The notes beneath the pieces are model-generated. The model saw only the letters and a list, made by a program, of their open reading frames with translations. It ran no database searches and was not told the DNA's origin. This document shows, piece after piece, positions 20,740-33,229 of a stretch of DNA of 64,000 bases (position 1 is the first letter of the stretch; each line of letters starts with the position of its first letter). A program made the translations under genes and the position numbers. The stretch is from Nemophila menziesii (lineage: Eukaryota > Streptophyta > Magnoliopsida > Boraginales > Hydrophyllaceae): assembly GCA_029959085.1 (NCBI GenBank), contig JARWIR010000005.1:4838501-4902500 (forward strand). Reading direction: 5' to 3'.

Positions 20740-23700
20740 CTAAGGATTCTCGAGGAGATACATGACCTCCCCGGGATGTGGATCTTCCGAGCGATTGGTA
20801 TCTTCACCTCCATGGTATATCTTTAATCTGTGACCGTTAACCATAAAGGTACGGTTCTCTAGCGGGTGTTCTATTTCTATCGCCCCATGAGGTGTAACTT
20901 TGGTCACTATGTATGGACCTGACCACTTAGATCTTAACTTACCCGGAAAATTGCTGAACTTTGAATTATACTTTAATACTTTTTGCCCCACTTCAAAGTT
21001 CTTTGGACGAATCCGATTGTCATGCCATTTCTTTGTATTTTCTTTGTAAAGTTTAGCATTTTCATAAGCATGCAATCGGAATTCGTCAAGTTCATTAAGC
21101 TTCATCATACGATTCTTTCCGGCTAAGATAGGATCTAAGTTCAACTGCGCAATTGCCCAATAGGCACCCATTTCAAGCTCTAAAGGTAAGTGACAAGCCT
21201 TACCATACACCATACGATAAGGAGATGCACCTACTGGAGTCTTAAATGCAGTACGATAGGCCCACAACGCATCATCTAACTTCATTGACCAATCTTTTCT
21301 TGTAGGACCAACGGTTTTCTCTAGGATTGATTTGACTTCACGATTCGAAACTTCAGCTTGCCCATTGGATTGTGGATGGTATGCAGTAGATACACGGTGT
21401 CTGACTCCATATTTCTCTAGAATAGTCTTCAGATATCTATTAACGAAATGAGATCCTCCATCGCTAATAATCACTCTAGGTGTGCCATGTCTAGTGAAAA
21501 TATGTGACTTCAAGAACTTAATCACCACTCGTGAATCATTAGTAGGTAAAGCCACCGCTTCTACCCACTTAGACACATAATCAACAGCCAATAAGATATA
21601 GAGGTTACCATTTGAAGGAACGAAAGGACCCATAAAGTCTATGCCCCACACATCGAATATCTCAACCTCTAACACATTATTACGCGGCATCTCATCCCTC
21701 TTAGATATGTTTCCGGTAAACTGGCATCTCGTACATTTCTTAACATATTCATGACAATCTTTTATAAGAGAAGGCCAGTAAAAACCTGATTGAAATACCT
21801 TTGCAGCAGTTCTGTCTCCTTTGAAATGTCCTCCATATAATGAATCATGGCATCCAGCTATAATGGCTTGAGTCTCTTCCCTTGCTACACATCTTCGTAT
21901 CATTTGGTCAGCACAAACTTTATAGAGGAACGGATCCTCCCAAAAGAACTGTCTAGCACGATGAGCTAACCTCTTTCTTTCTTGATAAGTAGAACCTTCA
22001 GGAAAAACACCACTCACCACTAAATTTGCAATATCTGCATACCACGGAGCCTCATAATCTCGGACAACGAATAAACTCTCATCAGGAAACTCTTCTCTAA
22101 CTGCTTCAGTACCACTATTCATCTCTGAACCCTCTAAACGCGATAGATGATCTGCAACCTGATTCTCACAACCCTTTCTATCTTTGATCTCTAAATCGAA
22201 CTCTTGAAGCAATAACACCCATCTGATTAACCTTGGTTTTGCATCTTTCTTCTCCATGAGAAATCTGATCGCGGAATGATCTGTATAAACAATAACTTTC
22301 GCTCCAAGAAGATAAGAGCGAAATTTATCAAACGAATATACAACTGCTAGCAACTCCTTTTCTGTAACTGTGTAATTAATCTGAGCACCACTAAAAGTTT
22401 TACTAGCATAGTAAATCGAATGAAAAACCTTCTCTTTCCTCTGTCCTAATACAGCTCCCATACACAAATCACTCGCATCACACATAACCTCAAACGGTAA
22501 ATTCCAATCTGGAGGTAACACTATAGGAGCAGAAATAAGCTTTTCTTTGATTGCTTTGAAGGCCGCTAAACAAGCTTCATCAAAAAGGAATTTGCAATCC
22601 TTTTCGAGTAAGTTGCATAGTGGTTTAGCAATCTTAGAAAAATCTTTAATAAAACGCCTATAAAAGCCAGCATGGCCAAGAAAACTCCTTACCCCTTTAA
22701 CAGAAACAGGAGGGGGAAGAGTTTTAATTACCTCTATCTTTGCTCTATCAACTTCTAAACCAACACTCGAAACTTTGTGACCCAGAACAATACCTTCGCG
22801 AACCATGAAATGACACTTCTCCCAGTTGAGCACCAAATCTGTTTCCTTGCATCTCACTAACACTTTCTCCAAGTTATCCAAACATATATCAAAATCATCA
22901 CCAAACACGGAAAAATCATCCATGAACACTTCAAGGAAATTATCTATCATGTCCCAGAAAATGGCCATCATACACCTTTGAAAAGTAGCGGGAGCGTTAC
23001 ACAATCCAAATGGCATTCTGCGATATGCAAAAGTACCAAATGGGCATGTAAAGGTAGTTTTATGTTGATCTTCTGGAGCCACGTAAATCTGATTGTACCC
23101 GGAGTAACCATCCAAGAAGCAATAGTACTCTCTTCCGGCTAATTTATCTAACATTTGATCAATGAAGGGCAAAGGGAAATGATCTTTTCTGGTGGCCTTA
23201 TTCAGCTTTCTGTAATCCATACAAACTCTCCATCCAACTACCGTTCTTGAAGGAATCGCCTCATTTTTATCATTAAGAACTGTTGTAATTCCTCCTTTCT
23301 TCGGTACACACTGAACTGGACTCACCCATTCACTACTCGAAATGGGATAAATGATCCCCGCATCTAAAAGCTTAATCACCTCCTTCTTCACCACATCCTT
23401 CATGGCTGGCATTAATCTTCTCTGACCTTCAACTGAGCGTGCATTAGCGTCTTCAAGTATAATTTTATGTTGACAATAGGATGGACTAATGCCTTTGATA
23501 TCAGCAATTGTCCAACCTATTGCTTCTTTGTTGGCTCTTAACACACGCAACAGTTTATCTTCTTGAGGACCTGTTAAATTGGCTGAAACAATAACAGGTA
23601 GAGTTTCATTAGTACCCAAATAAGCATACCTCAAGTGTGCTGGCAATGGTTTTTCTTCCAGCTCCGGAGGAGATTCAATTGAAGGTTTCTTTTTAGGAAT

Positions 23701-26415
23701 AATCTCCCCCGGTTCTCTCACAGGTTCATAGGCAAGACGCCTATACTTTGGATTTTCAGAATTGAGAGCTGCCACTGTTTCTGTAAGCTCCTCTATCATC
23801 TCAGGTGAATCTAATGTCAAAGCAGCCTGCAAGATATCATCAAAATTTAAGCAATTAAATACCTCTTGCGATGCTTGCTCTACTACATCCATTCTGAAGC
23901 AATCTTCCTGAGAATCTGGGAATTTCATGGCTCGAAATACATTGAATTTCACTTCCTCATCTTGTATCCTCATCGTTAATTCGCCATTCTCTACATCGAT
24001 CAATGTCCTCCCTGTAGCTAGGAAGGGTCTACCCAAAATAATGGGGACATTTCTATCTGCATTGTATTCAAGAATTACGAAATCAACGGGAAATATAAGT
24101 GTACCTGCCTTAACAAGGACATCCTCAATACGGCCTTCAGGATGAGCAAGAGACCTGTCCGCCATTTGCAAGACCATAGAGGTGGGTCTTGCATTTCCAA
24201 TTTTAAGCTTATCAAAGACTGACTTGGGCATCAAGTTGATGCTTGCCCCCAAGTCACATAACGCCTTTCCTTTCCATTCTTCTCCAATTGAAATCGGAAT
24301 CGTGAAACTCCCCGGATCAACTAACTTCGGAGGTAATTTGCTCTGGCAAATTGCACTACATTCTTCAGGAAGGCCAATCATCTCATTATCACAGTAGGGC
24401 CTTTTATTAGTGAGGGCCCTCTTCAAAAACTTCGTATACTTAGGAATATCTCGAATTGCCTCAAGTAACGGAATATTAATACTCAAACCCCTTACTCTAT
24501 TGAAGAATTTCTGAAAATCACCCATATCACCCTTTTTCTGAACTCGCGATGGAAACGGTGGTGGAGGGCGATTGCTTACAATTTCATCTCTCTTTTTCGG
24601 AATTTCTCTTGGTCTTTCTATCTCTTCAACCTCACTATCTTTCTCATTCTCTTTCTCTTTCTCACCCACTTCCTTTTCTTTTCTTGGAACTTCTTTCTCT
24701 TTCATAACGGGAAAAGGAGGTGGAGGAAGGTTCTTACCACTTCTTAGTGTAACAGCCTTGCAATCTTCACGTTGTGTTGGATTTTCCGTATCGCTTGGAA
24801 GTTGTCCTTGTGGACGTTGATTGAGCTGTTTACTGATTTGACTCAGCTGATTCTGGAACATCTTCATATTTGCTTCAGCTGCATTTTGTCTTTCTATTGC
24901 AGCGTTCTGACGTTCTATTGCTGCGTTCTGACGTTCCATCGCTTGTGCTTGTAGAGCAATCAAATTTTCAACAGTTTTCTGAAGGGTGAGTACCCCTTCT
25001 TGTGGATGTGCAGGTAAAGCTTTCTGGTTTAGCGTTTCATCGTAAGTATTCTGAGGAGCTTGTCTTGGTACATAAGTATTCTGATTCTGTCCTCCTTGAT
25101 AATTGTTTTGTGGTCTAGGATTATAGTTATTACCTTGGGGACGCGGCTGATACGCATATGTAGGATTGGCTGCCCCATTAGGATTCGAATATTGAAACCC
25201 AGGATGGTTTCTGTTAGGTTGATATCCATTACCACTCGAATTAAAATTACCTCTGTTGGACATAAACATCACTGATTCTTGATTATTCGGACAATTCTCT
25301 TCATCATGATCATCAACTCTACAAATTGAACACATATAAACCTCTTGTGCAGCTTGCACAGCTACTTTCTTACCCGAAAATCCTTCTTTTACAGCTAAAG
25401 TAAGCTGCTTCAATTGTTGTTCCAAAGTGTTTTGAATCTTCGTTTCAAAGGTAGCAAATTTCTCTTCTATGTCAACATTATTAACACCCTTAACAGGTGT
25501 TCTCACTGATTTCCAACCAACTTCGTTCTTGACTGTTCGTTCTAAAATAACTTTGGCATGAGCTGGTTGAACTTGAAGGAAACCTGCACCACATAACGTA
25601 TCTAACTTTTCTCTCGAATTCCCATCAAGGCCTCTATAAAAGATCTTAAGTTGTTGTTGTTCTGAATAGCCGTGATTGGGAACCTTACGCAAACACATCT
25701 GAAATCTTGTCCAACTCCTACCCACAGTTTCCTCATACTCTTGACGGAATTGTGTCAATTCTAGTTCAGCATCTAACCTCATGTTACTTGGGTAATACCT
25801 GTCAAAGAAAGCAATTTCTAATTGGTCCCAATTAGTAATCCTCGTAGGATCTTGCGTATCGTGCCATTCACTTGCTCCCTCAGTAACAAAGAACTTAAAA
25901 GCAGCAAAATACATCTGTTCTCTCGAAACACCTTGTGTGATATAAGAATCACATATCTGTTTGAATTTCTGTACTGCCCTAAGAGGATCTTCTGATGGTC
26001 TACCACGAAAATTACCAAAATTCTGGAACTGAGCTAACATACCCGAATCTGGACGGAAACGCGGAACATTAATATCTGGAGCACCTACTCCTATAGCTGG
26101 AGCACGGAATGGAACTTCTGGAGGACCATTAGTAAACCACGGATCATGATTCATCACTATCTGGACTGGAGGATTAGGATTTAGTGGTTGAACTTGAGGA
26201 ATAACGCCTGGAGCTAAAGGTTGGCCATTTGCATCTAACTGGCCTTGTCCATTCTGTTGACCTTGAATAATGATATTCTCCATTCTGTTACTTAATTCTT
26301 CTACTTCTAAAGCTTCTCGCTCTCTTCTTCTTCTGTTCGCAAGTCTGATCAACGATTCTGGATTACTAAGGATCGGAGGTGTTGGCTCTAGATCCTTGAA
26401 TAGCCTTCTTCGCAT
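20740..26415 (-). CDS. E2 gag-pol polyprotein, intact
   Basis: A single 1891-codon ORF with no stop between gag and pol. Order: gag domain (~140-290); CX2CX4HX4C knuckle (CSIC..H....C, ~362-375); a linker with three ERQNAAI-type repeats; a charged proline-rich stretch; aspartic protease with D721-L-G-A; reverse transcriptase with FLDGYSG and M1165-D1166-D1167; RNase H starting at D1313 (CDASD); integrase zinc-binding HX5HX..CX2C region, then catalytic D1593, D1652, E1688 (DD35E spacing); and a C-terminal basic region without a chromodomain. All catalytic residues I looked for are present. Start chosen as the first ATG after the PBS; E1 has the equivalent ATG. Supplies structural, processing, copying and integration functions. 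Confidence 0.95.
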   Translation of the reverse strand: MRRRLFKDLEPTPPILSNPESLIRLANRRRREREALEVEELSNRMENIIIQGQQNGQGQLDANGQPLAPGVIPQVQPLNPNPPVQIVMNHDPWFTNGPPEVPFRAPAIGVGAPDINVPRFRPDSGMLAQFQNFGNFRGRPSEDPLRAVQKFKQICDSYITQGVSREQMYFAAFKFFVTEGASEWHDTQDPTRITNWDQLEIAFFDRYYPSNMRLDAELELTQFRQEYEETVGRSWTRFQMCLRKVPNHGYSEQQQLKIFYRGLDGNSREKLDTLCGAGFLQVQPAHAKVILERTVKNEVGWKSVRTPVKGVNNVDIEEKFATFETKIQNTLEQQLKQLTLAVKEGFSGKKVAVQAAQEVYMCSICRVDDHDEENCPNNQESVMFMSNRGNFNSSGNGYQPNRNHPGFQYSNPNGAANPTYAYQPRPQGNNYNPRPQNNYQGGQNQNTYVPRQAPQNTYDETLNQKALPAHPQEGVLTLQKTVENLIALQAQAMERQNAAIERQNAAIERQNAAEANMKMFQNQLSQISKQLNQRPQGQLPSDTENPTQREDCKAVTLRSGKNLPPPPFPVMKEKEVPRKEKEVGEKEKENEKDSEVEEIERPREIPKKRDEIVSNRPPPPFPSRVQKKGDMGDFQKFFNRVRGLSINIPLLEAIRDIPKYTKFLKRALTNKRPYCDNEMIGLPEECSAICQSKLPPKLVDPGSFTIPISIGEEWKGKALCDLGASINLMPKSVFDKLKIGNARPTSMVLQMADRSLAHPEGRIEDVLVKAGTLIFPVDFVILEYNADRNVPIILGRPFLATGRTLIDVENGELTMRIQDEEVKFNVFRAMKFPDSQEDCFRMDVVEQASQEVFNCLNFDDILQAALTLDSPEMIEELTETVAALNSENPKYRRLAYEPVREPGEIIPKKKPSIESPPELEEKPLPAHLRYAYLGTNETLPVIVSANLTGPQEDKLLRVLRANKEAIGWTIADIKGISPSYCQHKIILEDANARSVEGQRRLMPAMKDVVKKEVIKLLDAGIIYPISSSEWVSPVQCVPKKGGITTVLNDKNEAIPSRTVVGWRVCMDYRKLNKATRKDHFPLPFIDQMLDKLAGREYYCFLDGYSGYNQIYVAPEDQHKTTFTCPFGTFAYRRMPFGLCNAPATFQRCMMAIFWDMIDNFLEVFMDDFSVFGDDFDICLDNLEKVLVRCKETDLVLNWEKCHFMVREGIVLGHKVSSVGLEVDRAKIEVIKTLPPPVSVKGVRSFLGHAGFYRRFIKDFSKIAKPLCNLLEKDCKFLFDEACLAAFKAIKEKLISAPIVLPPDWNLPFEVMCDASDLCMGAVLGQRKEKVFHSIYYASKTFSGAQINYTVTEKELLAVVYSFDKFRSYLLGAKVIVYTDHSAIRFLMEKKDAKPRLIRWVLLLQEFDLEIKDRKGCENQVADHLSRLEGSEMNSGTEAVREEFPDESLFVVRDYEAPWYADIANLVVSGVFPEGSTYQERKRLAHRARQFFWEDPFLYKVCADQMIRRCVAREETQAIIAGCHDSLYGGHFKGDRTAAKVFQSGFYWPSLIKDCHEYVKKCTRCQFTGNISKRDEMPRNNVLEVEIFDVWGIDFMGPFVPSNGNLYILLAVDYVSKWVEAVALPTNDSRVVIKFLKSHIFTRHGTPRVIISDGGSHFVNRYLKTILEKYGVRHRVSTAYHPQSNGQAEVSNREVKSILEKTVGPTRKDWSMKLDDALWAYRTAFKTPVGASPYRMVYGKACHLPLELEMGAYWAIAQLNLDPILAGKNRMMKLNELDEFRLHAYENAKLYKENTKKWHDNRIRPKNFEVGQKVLKYNSKFSNFPGKLRSKWSGPYIVTKVTPHGAIEIEHPLENRTFMVNGHRLKIYHGGEDTNRSEDPHPGEVMYLLENP

Positions 26416-26525
26416 ACACCAAACCTAAAAACCTGAAAAAGCTAACAAACAAAAAGCGTAAAACTGATAAAATAAAATAAATGCACTTATCACTAAAGGA
26501 TAAACACCGTGGTCACACGCTACCG

Positions 26526-26543
26526 TCCCCGGCAGCGGCGCCA
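26526..26543 (-). other. E2 primer binding site (tRNA-Asp type)
   Basis: Complement is TGGCGCCGCTGCCGGGGA, six bases inside the LTR boundary and identical to the E1 site. Confidence 0.8.
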
Positions 26544-26549
26544 AAAACT

Positions 26550-28106
26550 TGGTGGTCCTTTGTGTGTTCTAAATAAATGCAAATAATAATCGAACCACAA
26601 CCGCAAGTGTACGGTTGTCCCAAGTAGTAATTCTGATAATCAGATTCGTTCCAAGGACGGATGGTTGATCACAATGTTTATGCAAATAGCGATTGATGCA
26701 CTTATGAAAATGAAAGAGGATAAATTGTTTGTTTTGGTTTTGTTTATTATAACTAAATGAAAGATAAAATAATAATGCAAGTAAAAGATAAGACGCAAGT
26801 AAAAAGTATGAAAACGCAATATGAGATGTAGTACTTGAGAACGCAAGGATCCTCCTAATTTTACTTTCTAACTTATGTTGTTTAAGGGTTAAATCAGTCA
26901 ATTACAATGGTCGGGATTCTAATATCCTTATACCCCCGTCAGGGTGGACTATAAGGCGATCCTAAAGTGTCACTAGTCCCGTCAGGGTAAATATGATCCA
27001 CCGTTGGATGATTAAGATTTATTACCACATTGGCCCTAGGATTAACTAAGTTCGTCAGAATCAATAGTTTTTATCCTAGATTGAACAATTATTTCTGCAC
27101 CTAAACCCCCCGTCAGGATGATCCATACGCCACATATATGGAATAGCTTAGATACTAATACCTAATTTTAGTTCGCGACTCTAAAATCAGTAAACATTCA
27201 CAAATTGTCGAAAAAAGTAAAAGCCCTAATTTAATTTAATTCAATAAAACCCAAATTCAACATTCGTTATAATAATAAAATCAAGATTCACCCATTGTTT
27301 GTTCTCAAGCACTAATGGAAATTTAGCTCATATTGAAATTAAAAACTAAATAAAAAGAAATGGAATTCATATTCGTTACAAAATTAAAATAAAAGAAAAA
27401 CCTAATTTTCGGAATAAGAATGACTACGAACGGAGCTATAGACCCACTCCAGCTCTTGTAGCTTCTCCTTTCTTCCTGCTGTAGCTTCTCTGGTGTTTTT
27501 AATCTTGTGGAAAGTGAATTGTGTTTAAAATAAGAGTCCAGACCTCCTTTTATAGTTAAAAATTCGGACTAGGGCTTGGACCAGAAAATAAAAGCCTAAT
27601 TAAATGTCCAAGCCCACTTTCTAAGCCCAAAATCCCGTAACTGATGACAGGCCTTCACTAAAACTGCTTTTCCCGATGCGTTACAACTCCGATTGACCTC
27701 ATTCCAGTTGCTAAAGTTCCGTACTTCGATAAGGAATGTTTTCTCTTCAAAGGTCAGCGGCTCAATCAGCTCTTAAGTACCTCGAAAACAGCAATCAAGG
27801 GCCTGGAAAATGGATTTTTAGCTCTAAAATAAAATCTTCGGGATTTCTCTTCAAGTCTTGACTCTATCTTTTGATCTTTGACTTTATCTTCGGATTCCTT
27901 TCCTAGCTAACATCTAAAAACCTGTAAACTTTACACTAAAAATACCAATATTACGCGCAAAAGTTTAATAATTCAAAAATGCTAGAAATAAAAAGGGAAA
28001 TCCGAATTATTGCATATTTCATTCAAAAGTCTATCGAATTAATTAAATAAACACCAAAAATGATGTCTCCTAAGGGTCTAAAATAAGAACAATTAGGGAG
28101 ACATCA
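26550..28106 (-). repeat. E2 5' LTR (1557 bp)
   Basis: Same ends and apparently the same sequence as 15265-16821. As the promoter-side LTR it drives transcription leftwards from the TATA box at 27548-27554. The LTR ORFs on this strand are duplicates within both LTRs and not supported as genes. Confidence 0.93.
27548..27554 (-). promoter_or_regulatory. TATA box of E2 5' LTR
   Basis: Complement reads TATAAAA in context CTATAAAAGGAGG, aligned with the E1 TATA box; also present in the 3' LTR at 16263-16269. Confidence 0.6.
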
Positions 28107-28111
28107 GGGAC
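28107..28111. repeat. Target site duplication of E2, right copy
   Basis: GGGAC, matching 15260-15264. E1 sequence resumes after it. Confidence 0.92.
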
Positions 28112-29505
28112 ACGACTCATTTTTGAGTTTGGGGTGGGGTTCGTTGCCTCATCCCAATTTTTATGTGTTATTTGCTTTATTTTCTTTCAATAAAAGAATT
28201 TTCGGAGTTGCGTTTGACTGTAGAAATTTTTAAATATCCCTTTAAGCATACTCTTGATAAATCTATGATAGTAAATAGTGGACTTTAGGGATTGATATAA
28301 AACGCACTTACAATTGCATGCGAACATAGGTAATTGATAGGAAAAATTAATGAACAATGCAAATGAAGTAAGCTTGTACTCAAGGAATATGTTTGGTGTG
28401 TAGAACGTGAAATCTTAATTAGTAGAGAACCCACCTAGATATGAACTAAAGACAAGCTATGTACTTAGGAAAATGATAGGGGCAGTTCTTTGTTAGCCAT
28501 TTGTGCCTTTTTAGCCTTCTATCCCTTTATTAATTATTATCCGTCTTAGCCCACTTTGAGCCTTTAGCCTTTTCTTTGTAGCCACGATATAAGCCATTAT
28601 CCCTTAGATTATTAGGCATGACCATATGACCCGCACTTGAATCACAATCCTGAGACATGTCTCGAGCTTGAGTTTGGGGTGGTGGGACCACATATGGGGA
28701 ATTTAATGGGTTGGGATCGATGTGCTTTGTATTGTAGCACAATTGCAGATGATATATACTTGTAACCCTTTGCCGGGAATGAGAAAAAGTGAAAAAGAAA
28801 GAAAAAATGAAAAAAAAAAAAAGTTGAAAATTCATACAGTAGGAACCGGGAACCCGGATTCGTCAAAACCGGGAACCCGGTTTGCTTCTGTACAAAAAAA
28901 AGAAGAAAAAGAGAAAAGAAAAGAAAAGAAATATGAATGAATAAAATATCCGGCAAAGTGGAATTTTCTGAAAATCATCTTGTTAATAGTGGGTAGACAT
29001 GGGACGCTAAATTATTGCGTATATGGGTGAGTGAGAACATCTTTTTTGAGCGTTAACTCAAGCTCGAGGACACTGTTGATGGTAAGTGAGGAGAGAGCCA
29101 AAAGCTCACTTCAAATTTACCAAATATACATCCACACCCGTCCTTAAGCCAATATTATAACCGTAAAGACCTCGTGATTCTTAAGTGCATAGTGAATTTA
29201 TTATTCTTTTGATAGGGAATAGACTAGGTGGAGCGTTCAAAGCGAGTTAGGATTAATGACCACCCTATAGCCATCATACAGAGATGAGTACAAGTGTAAC
29301 CTTCAAGCATTGCGACTTTAATTTTATGATTGAGATTATTTAGGTTTGATGTTGCATGATTAGTGTATGTGTATATTAGTTTCTAGAGTTTGCTATATGA
29401 GGTTTATTCTGAGAATTGCTTTAGGGTTTATTTGCTAGCTTCTACTTGTTTATACGCTTACTTCTGCCCCGTTGTTTTGTTTTACTTTGTCGGGACGACA
29501 AAGGT
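28112..29505 (+). other. E1 3' noncoding region (after E2)
   Basis: Continues the interrupted E1. It contains two CCGGGAACCCGG palindromes (28846 and 28869), purine-rich tracts (28790-28930) and the antisense ORF. It ends in the PPT. Confidence 0.75.
28530..28835 (-). CDS. Antisense ORF in E1 3' region, hypothetical
   Basis: 101 codons antisense to E1; its C-terminal ~80 residues match the E2 antisense ORF at 17487-17816. The N-terminus is Phe-rich low-complexity from the purine tract on the other strand. No domain recognised. The start is uncertain. Confidence 0.22.
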   Translation of the reverse strand: MNFQLFFFFIFSFFFTFSHSRQRVTSIYHLQLCYNTKHIDPNPLNSPYVVPPPQTQARDMSQDCDSSAGHMVMPNNLRDNGLYRGYKEKAKGSKWAKTDNN

Positions 29506-29520
29506 TTGAGTTGGGGGTCT
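29506..29520 (+). other. E1 polypurine tract
   Basis: TTGAGTTGGGGGTCT immediately precedes the 3' LTR. Same sequence as E2. Confidence 0.65.
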
Positions 29521-31082
29521 TGATGTCTCCCTAATTGTTCTTATTTTCGACCCTTGGGAGACATCATTTTTGGTGTTTACTTAGTTAATTTGATAGACTT
29601 TTGGACTTAATATGCAATAATTCGGAATTCCCTTTTTATTTCTAGCATTTTTAATTTATTAAACTTTTGCGCGTAATATTGGTATTTTTAGTGAAAAGTT
29701 TACAGGTTTTAGATGTTAGCTAGGAGAGGAATCCGAGGAGAAAGTCAAAGATCGTGAAGTAGAGTCAAGACTTGAAGATAAATCCCGAAGATATTATTTT
29801 TAGAGCTGAAAATCCATTTTCCAGGCCATAGAGTGCTGATTTCGAGGTGCTTAAGCGATGATTTAGCCGCTGACCTTTGAAGAGTAAACATTCCTTATCG
29901 AGTTACGAAACTTTAGCAACTAGAATGAGGTCAATCGGAGTCATAACGCATCGGGAAAAGCCGTTTTAGTGAAGGTGTATCAGCAGTTACGGGATTTTGG
30001 GCTTAGAAAGTGGGCTTGGACATTTAACTAATATTCTATTTTCTGGTCCAAGCCCTAGAACGAATTTATGCTTATAAAAGGAGGTCTGGACTTCTATTTT
30101 TCACACAATTCACATTCCACAAGATTAAACACCAGAGAGAAGCAACAGAAGGAAGAAAGAAGAAGCTACAAGAGCTGGAGTGGGTCTATAGCTCCGTTCG
30201 TAGTCATTCCAATTCCGGAAATTAGGTTCTTTTTATATTTTAATTTTGTAATCAATATGAATTCCATTTCTTTCAATTTAGTTTTTAATTTTAATATGAG
30301 CTAAGCTTTTAAAAGTGGTTGAGAACAAACAATGGGTGAATCTTAATTTTATGAAATAACGAATGTTGAATTTGGGTTTCTGTTAAATTAAATTAGATTG
30401 GGTTTATTACTCTTTTCGATAATTTGTGATTATTTACTGATTTTAGAGTCGCGAACTAAGATTAGGTATTAGTATCTAAGCTATTCCACATAAGTGGCGT
30501 GTGGATCATCCTGACGGAGGGTTTAGGTATAGAATTAATTATTCAATCTAGGATAAAAGCTATTGATTCTGACGAACTTAGTTAATTCTAGGGCCAATGA
30601 GGTAAAACACTTAATCATCCAACGGTGGATCATATTTACCCTGACGGGACTAGTGACACTTTAGGATCGCCTTATAGTCCACCCTGACGGGGGTATAAGG
30701 AATTTAGAATCCCGACCATTGTAATTGACCAATTTAGCCCTTAAACAACATAAGTTAGGAAGTAAAATTAGGAGGATCCTTGCGTTCTCAAGTACTACTT
30801 CTCATATTGCGTTTTCACTCATTTGACTTGCGTCTTAGCTTTTACTTGCATTTATAATTTGTCTTTCATTTAGTAGTCTTAATCAACAAAACCAAACAAA
30901 CATATTTTATTTACTTGCTTTCATAAGTGCAACCAATCATTATTTGCTAAACATTGTAGTCAACCATCCCGTCCTTGGAACGAATCTGTATTATCATACA
31001 TACTACTTGGGACAACCGTACACTTGCGGTTGTGGTTCGATTAGCATTTGCATTTATTTTTAGAACACACAAAGGACCACCA
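29521..31082 (+). repeat. E1 3' LTR (1562 bp)
   Basis: Same length as the 5' LTR and nearly identical. I count five substitutions: (T to G) in the T-run after the terminal hairpin, GAATCCGAGG, AGCTATTCC, TAGGGCCAAT and CATTTGACTT. Followed by the TATAT duplication. Confidence 0.93.
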
Positions 31083-31087
31083 TATAT
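31083..31087. repeat. Target site duplication of E1, right copy
   Basis: TATAT following the CA end of the E1 3' LTR, matching 5398-5402. Confidence 0.85.
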
Positions 31088-31287
31088 TCGAAAAAAATAT
31101 TATGTCTACTGAAATATATATATTCAATTATGTTATATTTTTAAAATAAATGGACTTAGGATAAATTTTTTTATGTAATTTATAATTTTTTTTGGGGGTC
31201 TATTTTTTAAAATTTGCTTTAAACCCCTAAAATGTTAGGAGGTGGGGATGACGTCAAGTCCGCATGGCCCCTAGCCCTGGGGAACGT

Positions 31288-31470
31288 GAATAAATACATT
31301 ATTCTTTTTTTTCTTTGTCCAAGTTTTATCCCACTCAATTTTTTTTGACAAGGTTTTAACGAGTCGGTATTTCACGGTGACAAGTACCATATCGGTATTT
31401 ATTATTTTCTTTCGACCAAGTTTTGTCCCACTAATTTTTTTTTACATATACATTAAATATATTTTGTAAT
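31288..31470 (+). repeat. Ty1/copia LTR-like relic
   Basis: Contains the typical plant copia LTR phrases CTTTGTCCAAGTTTTATCCC and GACAAGGTTTTAACGAGTCGG, with a diverged second copy near 31405 (GACCAAGTTTTGTCCCACT). Probably the 3' end of the copia relic whose RNase H lies at 4590-4853. Confidence 0.55.
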
Positions 31471-31849
31471 AGACATACATCTAAAGATAAATATTATGTA
31501 ATATTAATATTATTATATATGTCTTAAAAAGTAATGAATTATTATTATTTTATTCATGATATTGTAATTAGGTTAAGAAAAAATGATCATGTCTTCTTGT
31601 ACACATCATTTAAACAAAACTAACCTATGTCTTTATTCTTACATAAAAAGTAAACGATAGCTATCGACAATCGATGTGTTTTTCCAGTCAACAAGAACCA
31701 TACCCTAAACCCTCCCAATGTGTAACACTTACTAGTCCGAGATTTTCTCATCTACACGATTGGACAAACTTTTCAATTAATTTCCATTATGTTACAGATT
31801 TCTTGAACAATTTCAAGGTTATATGAGTAGAAAAAACTATGCTTAAGAG

Positions 31850-32880
31850 AGAGATCACTATTGATCTCATCGCAAAAAGGATGGCTCACACTTCCCCTTG
31901 CAAGCATGACTTGATTTTTCCCATTTTCATTACATGTATAATATTACCATCTTTGTTAACTGTCACTGACGCCACCCTAGCTGGTTCTCATTCTTTAGTG
32001 AAGGAAGTATGTTAAGCCAAATAACATCTGTCTCATCATTATATAATGTCATTACTTCATCCTCATGTACACCTTGATGTCTGCTATTCGATTCCTCCTT
32101 TCTTGGCTCATAAGCTTCACACAATTCCATCATATACTTATTTAACCTTATAATTTATTTTTTTGGTCTCACATCTTTTATACTCAAAACGACCTTCCCC
32201 TTAGCTTTCAAGATATACAACAGTGTACATAAAATATATGATGTTATGTACCCTTTCTCCATTTCACTATTCGACATACTATTAACAACAAAAGTGATCA
32301 ATTTTTCGATATTACCCTTAAAGTCACAATCAACTTTTATTTGCAATTTCGACAATACCCAAACATCGCAACTAAATGGACATTTAAGAAGAAGATGTAC
32401 TACTGATTCATCCTACGTCTCACACTATTCACAAGTAGAATTATCGATACATTTTATTTTATTAAATTCTTCTTTGTTTGGATAGCTCCATTTATCGTTT
32501 TCCATCCAAAGAGCTTAAATTTTTGTTGATATATTCGCATTCTGTATCATTTTTCAAGAATCAATATTAAATAAATCTTTTGCATGCAAACTTTGACCAA
32601 TTGTATCTTCTTCTTTTTAGAGTAGGGATTGATAACCTGACTTCGTTGTATACTTTTCATTTTGCGTGCGAGGCCAAATAATGTTATTCTCCTTGTCTAG
32701 ATGTAATACCGCAATTAAGCTGATTTTATTAATCAAAAAAGTTCGGCAAACCTTCTTAATGGTGTCAAGATTCCAACCCATCAACGCCTTGTTAAACAAT
32801 TGCGCCACAAACTCTACTTTGCAATTCTTGGGTTTTTTCATTGTTATATCTTTCCCAATCTCTTAGACGTCATTCTATTC
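31850..32880 (-). pseudogene. LINE (L1-type) ORF2 C-terminal relic
   Basis: On the complement: an AQLFNKALMGWNLDTIKKVC segment with IIWPRTQNEKYTTKSGYQSLL (32617-32841) is the classic pre-zf-RVT linker of plant LINEs (W..D and KSGY motifs). Further downstream (32155-32355) LCTLLYILKAKGKVV corresponds to the WHIWKARNK-type motif. Frames shift and stops occur between them. No RT core. Confidence 0.6.
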
Positions 32881-33229
32881 CCACACTTATAGTAAAAAAA
32901 AGATCACATATTGTTTTATGAATACATGACCTCTTTTATTTTAATAAATTAGCTTTTGGAAATAAAAAATAAATTTCTCTATGTATTCAAAAAAGAAAAA
33001 TTTCTCTATGTATATCTTATTATCTTTCTTCCTTAAGTTTACAAACTTTAATACTTTACTCGTGAACTTTTTCTTTATCGGCTAACAAACAAAAAGAAAA
33101 TGTAACAAACATATCTAAAGAGTCCCAACATTACAATACTATAGTTTCAATCATTTAAGTCCAACCTTAGTAGATCTTTTTCTCCTCCTCTTCTTCTTCC
33201 TTCCTTGAAAAAAAAAAGTGATTAGGAAA

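Larger units (their letters stand above)
15265..28106 (-). mobile_element. Athila-type retrotransposon E2, complete, nested in E1
   Basis: 12,842-bp element in opposite orientation to E1. Reading 3' to 5' on the + strand: 3' LTR, PPT, 3' noncoding region, env-position ORF, palindrome spacer with a 68-T run, intact 1891-codon gag-pol, PBS, 5' LTR. The two 1557-bp LTRs show no difference that I can find, and both large ORFs are open. It is the youngest element here and structurally complete; whether it is expressed or mobile cannot be told from sequence. Confidence 0.94.
5403..31082 (+). mobile_element. Athila-type Ty3/gypsy retrotransposon E1, interrupted by E2
   Basis: Full-length element on the + strand. 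Order: 5' LTR, tRNA-Asp-type primer site, broken gag-pol, palindrome-rich spacer, env-position ORF, then after E2 a 3' noncoding region, PPT and 3' LTR. Without E2 and one TSD copy it is about 12.8 kb. Athila assignment rests on the RT signature FMDDFSVFG, the integrase C-terminal region ([13 protein letters not shown]), the long LTRs, the primer site and a third ORF downstream of pol. The two LTRs differ at five positions that I could see, so insertion is recent though older than E2. Gag-pol is not translatable as one protein. Confidence 0.93.
4862..31279. mobile_element. hAT-like element split by the Athila nest
   Basis: The left end at 4862 reads CACGGCCGGTCCTGGG, close to the CAGGGCCGGCCC-type termini of plant hAT elements. 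The right end before 31280 reads GGCCCCTAGCCCTG, whose complement begins CAGGGC. Flanks GGAAGCGT (4854-4861) and GGGAACGT (31280-31287) agree at 6 of 8 bases, compatible with an old 8-bp TSD. Without E1 and one TSD copy the element is about 730 bp, AT-rich and lacks a transposase. Outside it, copia RNase H (left) and copia LTR-like DNA (right) become contiguous, which supports the insertion model. Confidence 0.45.
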
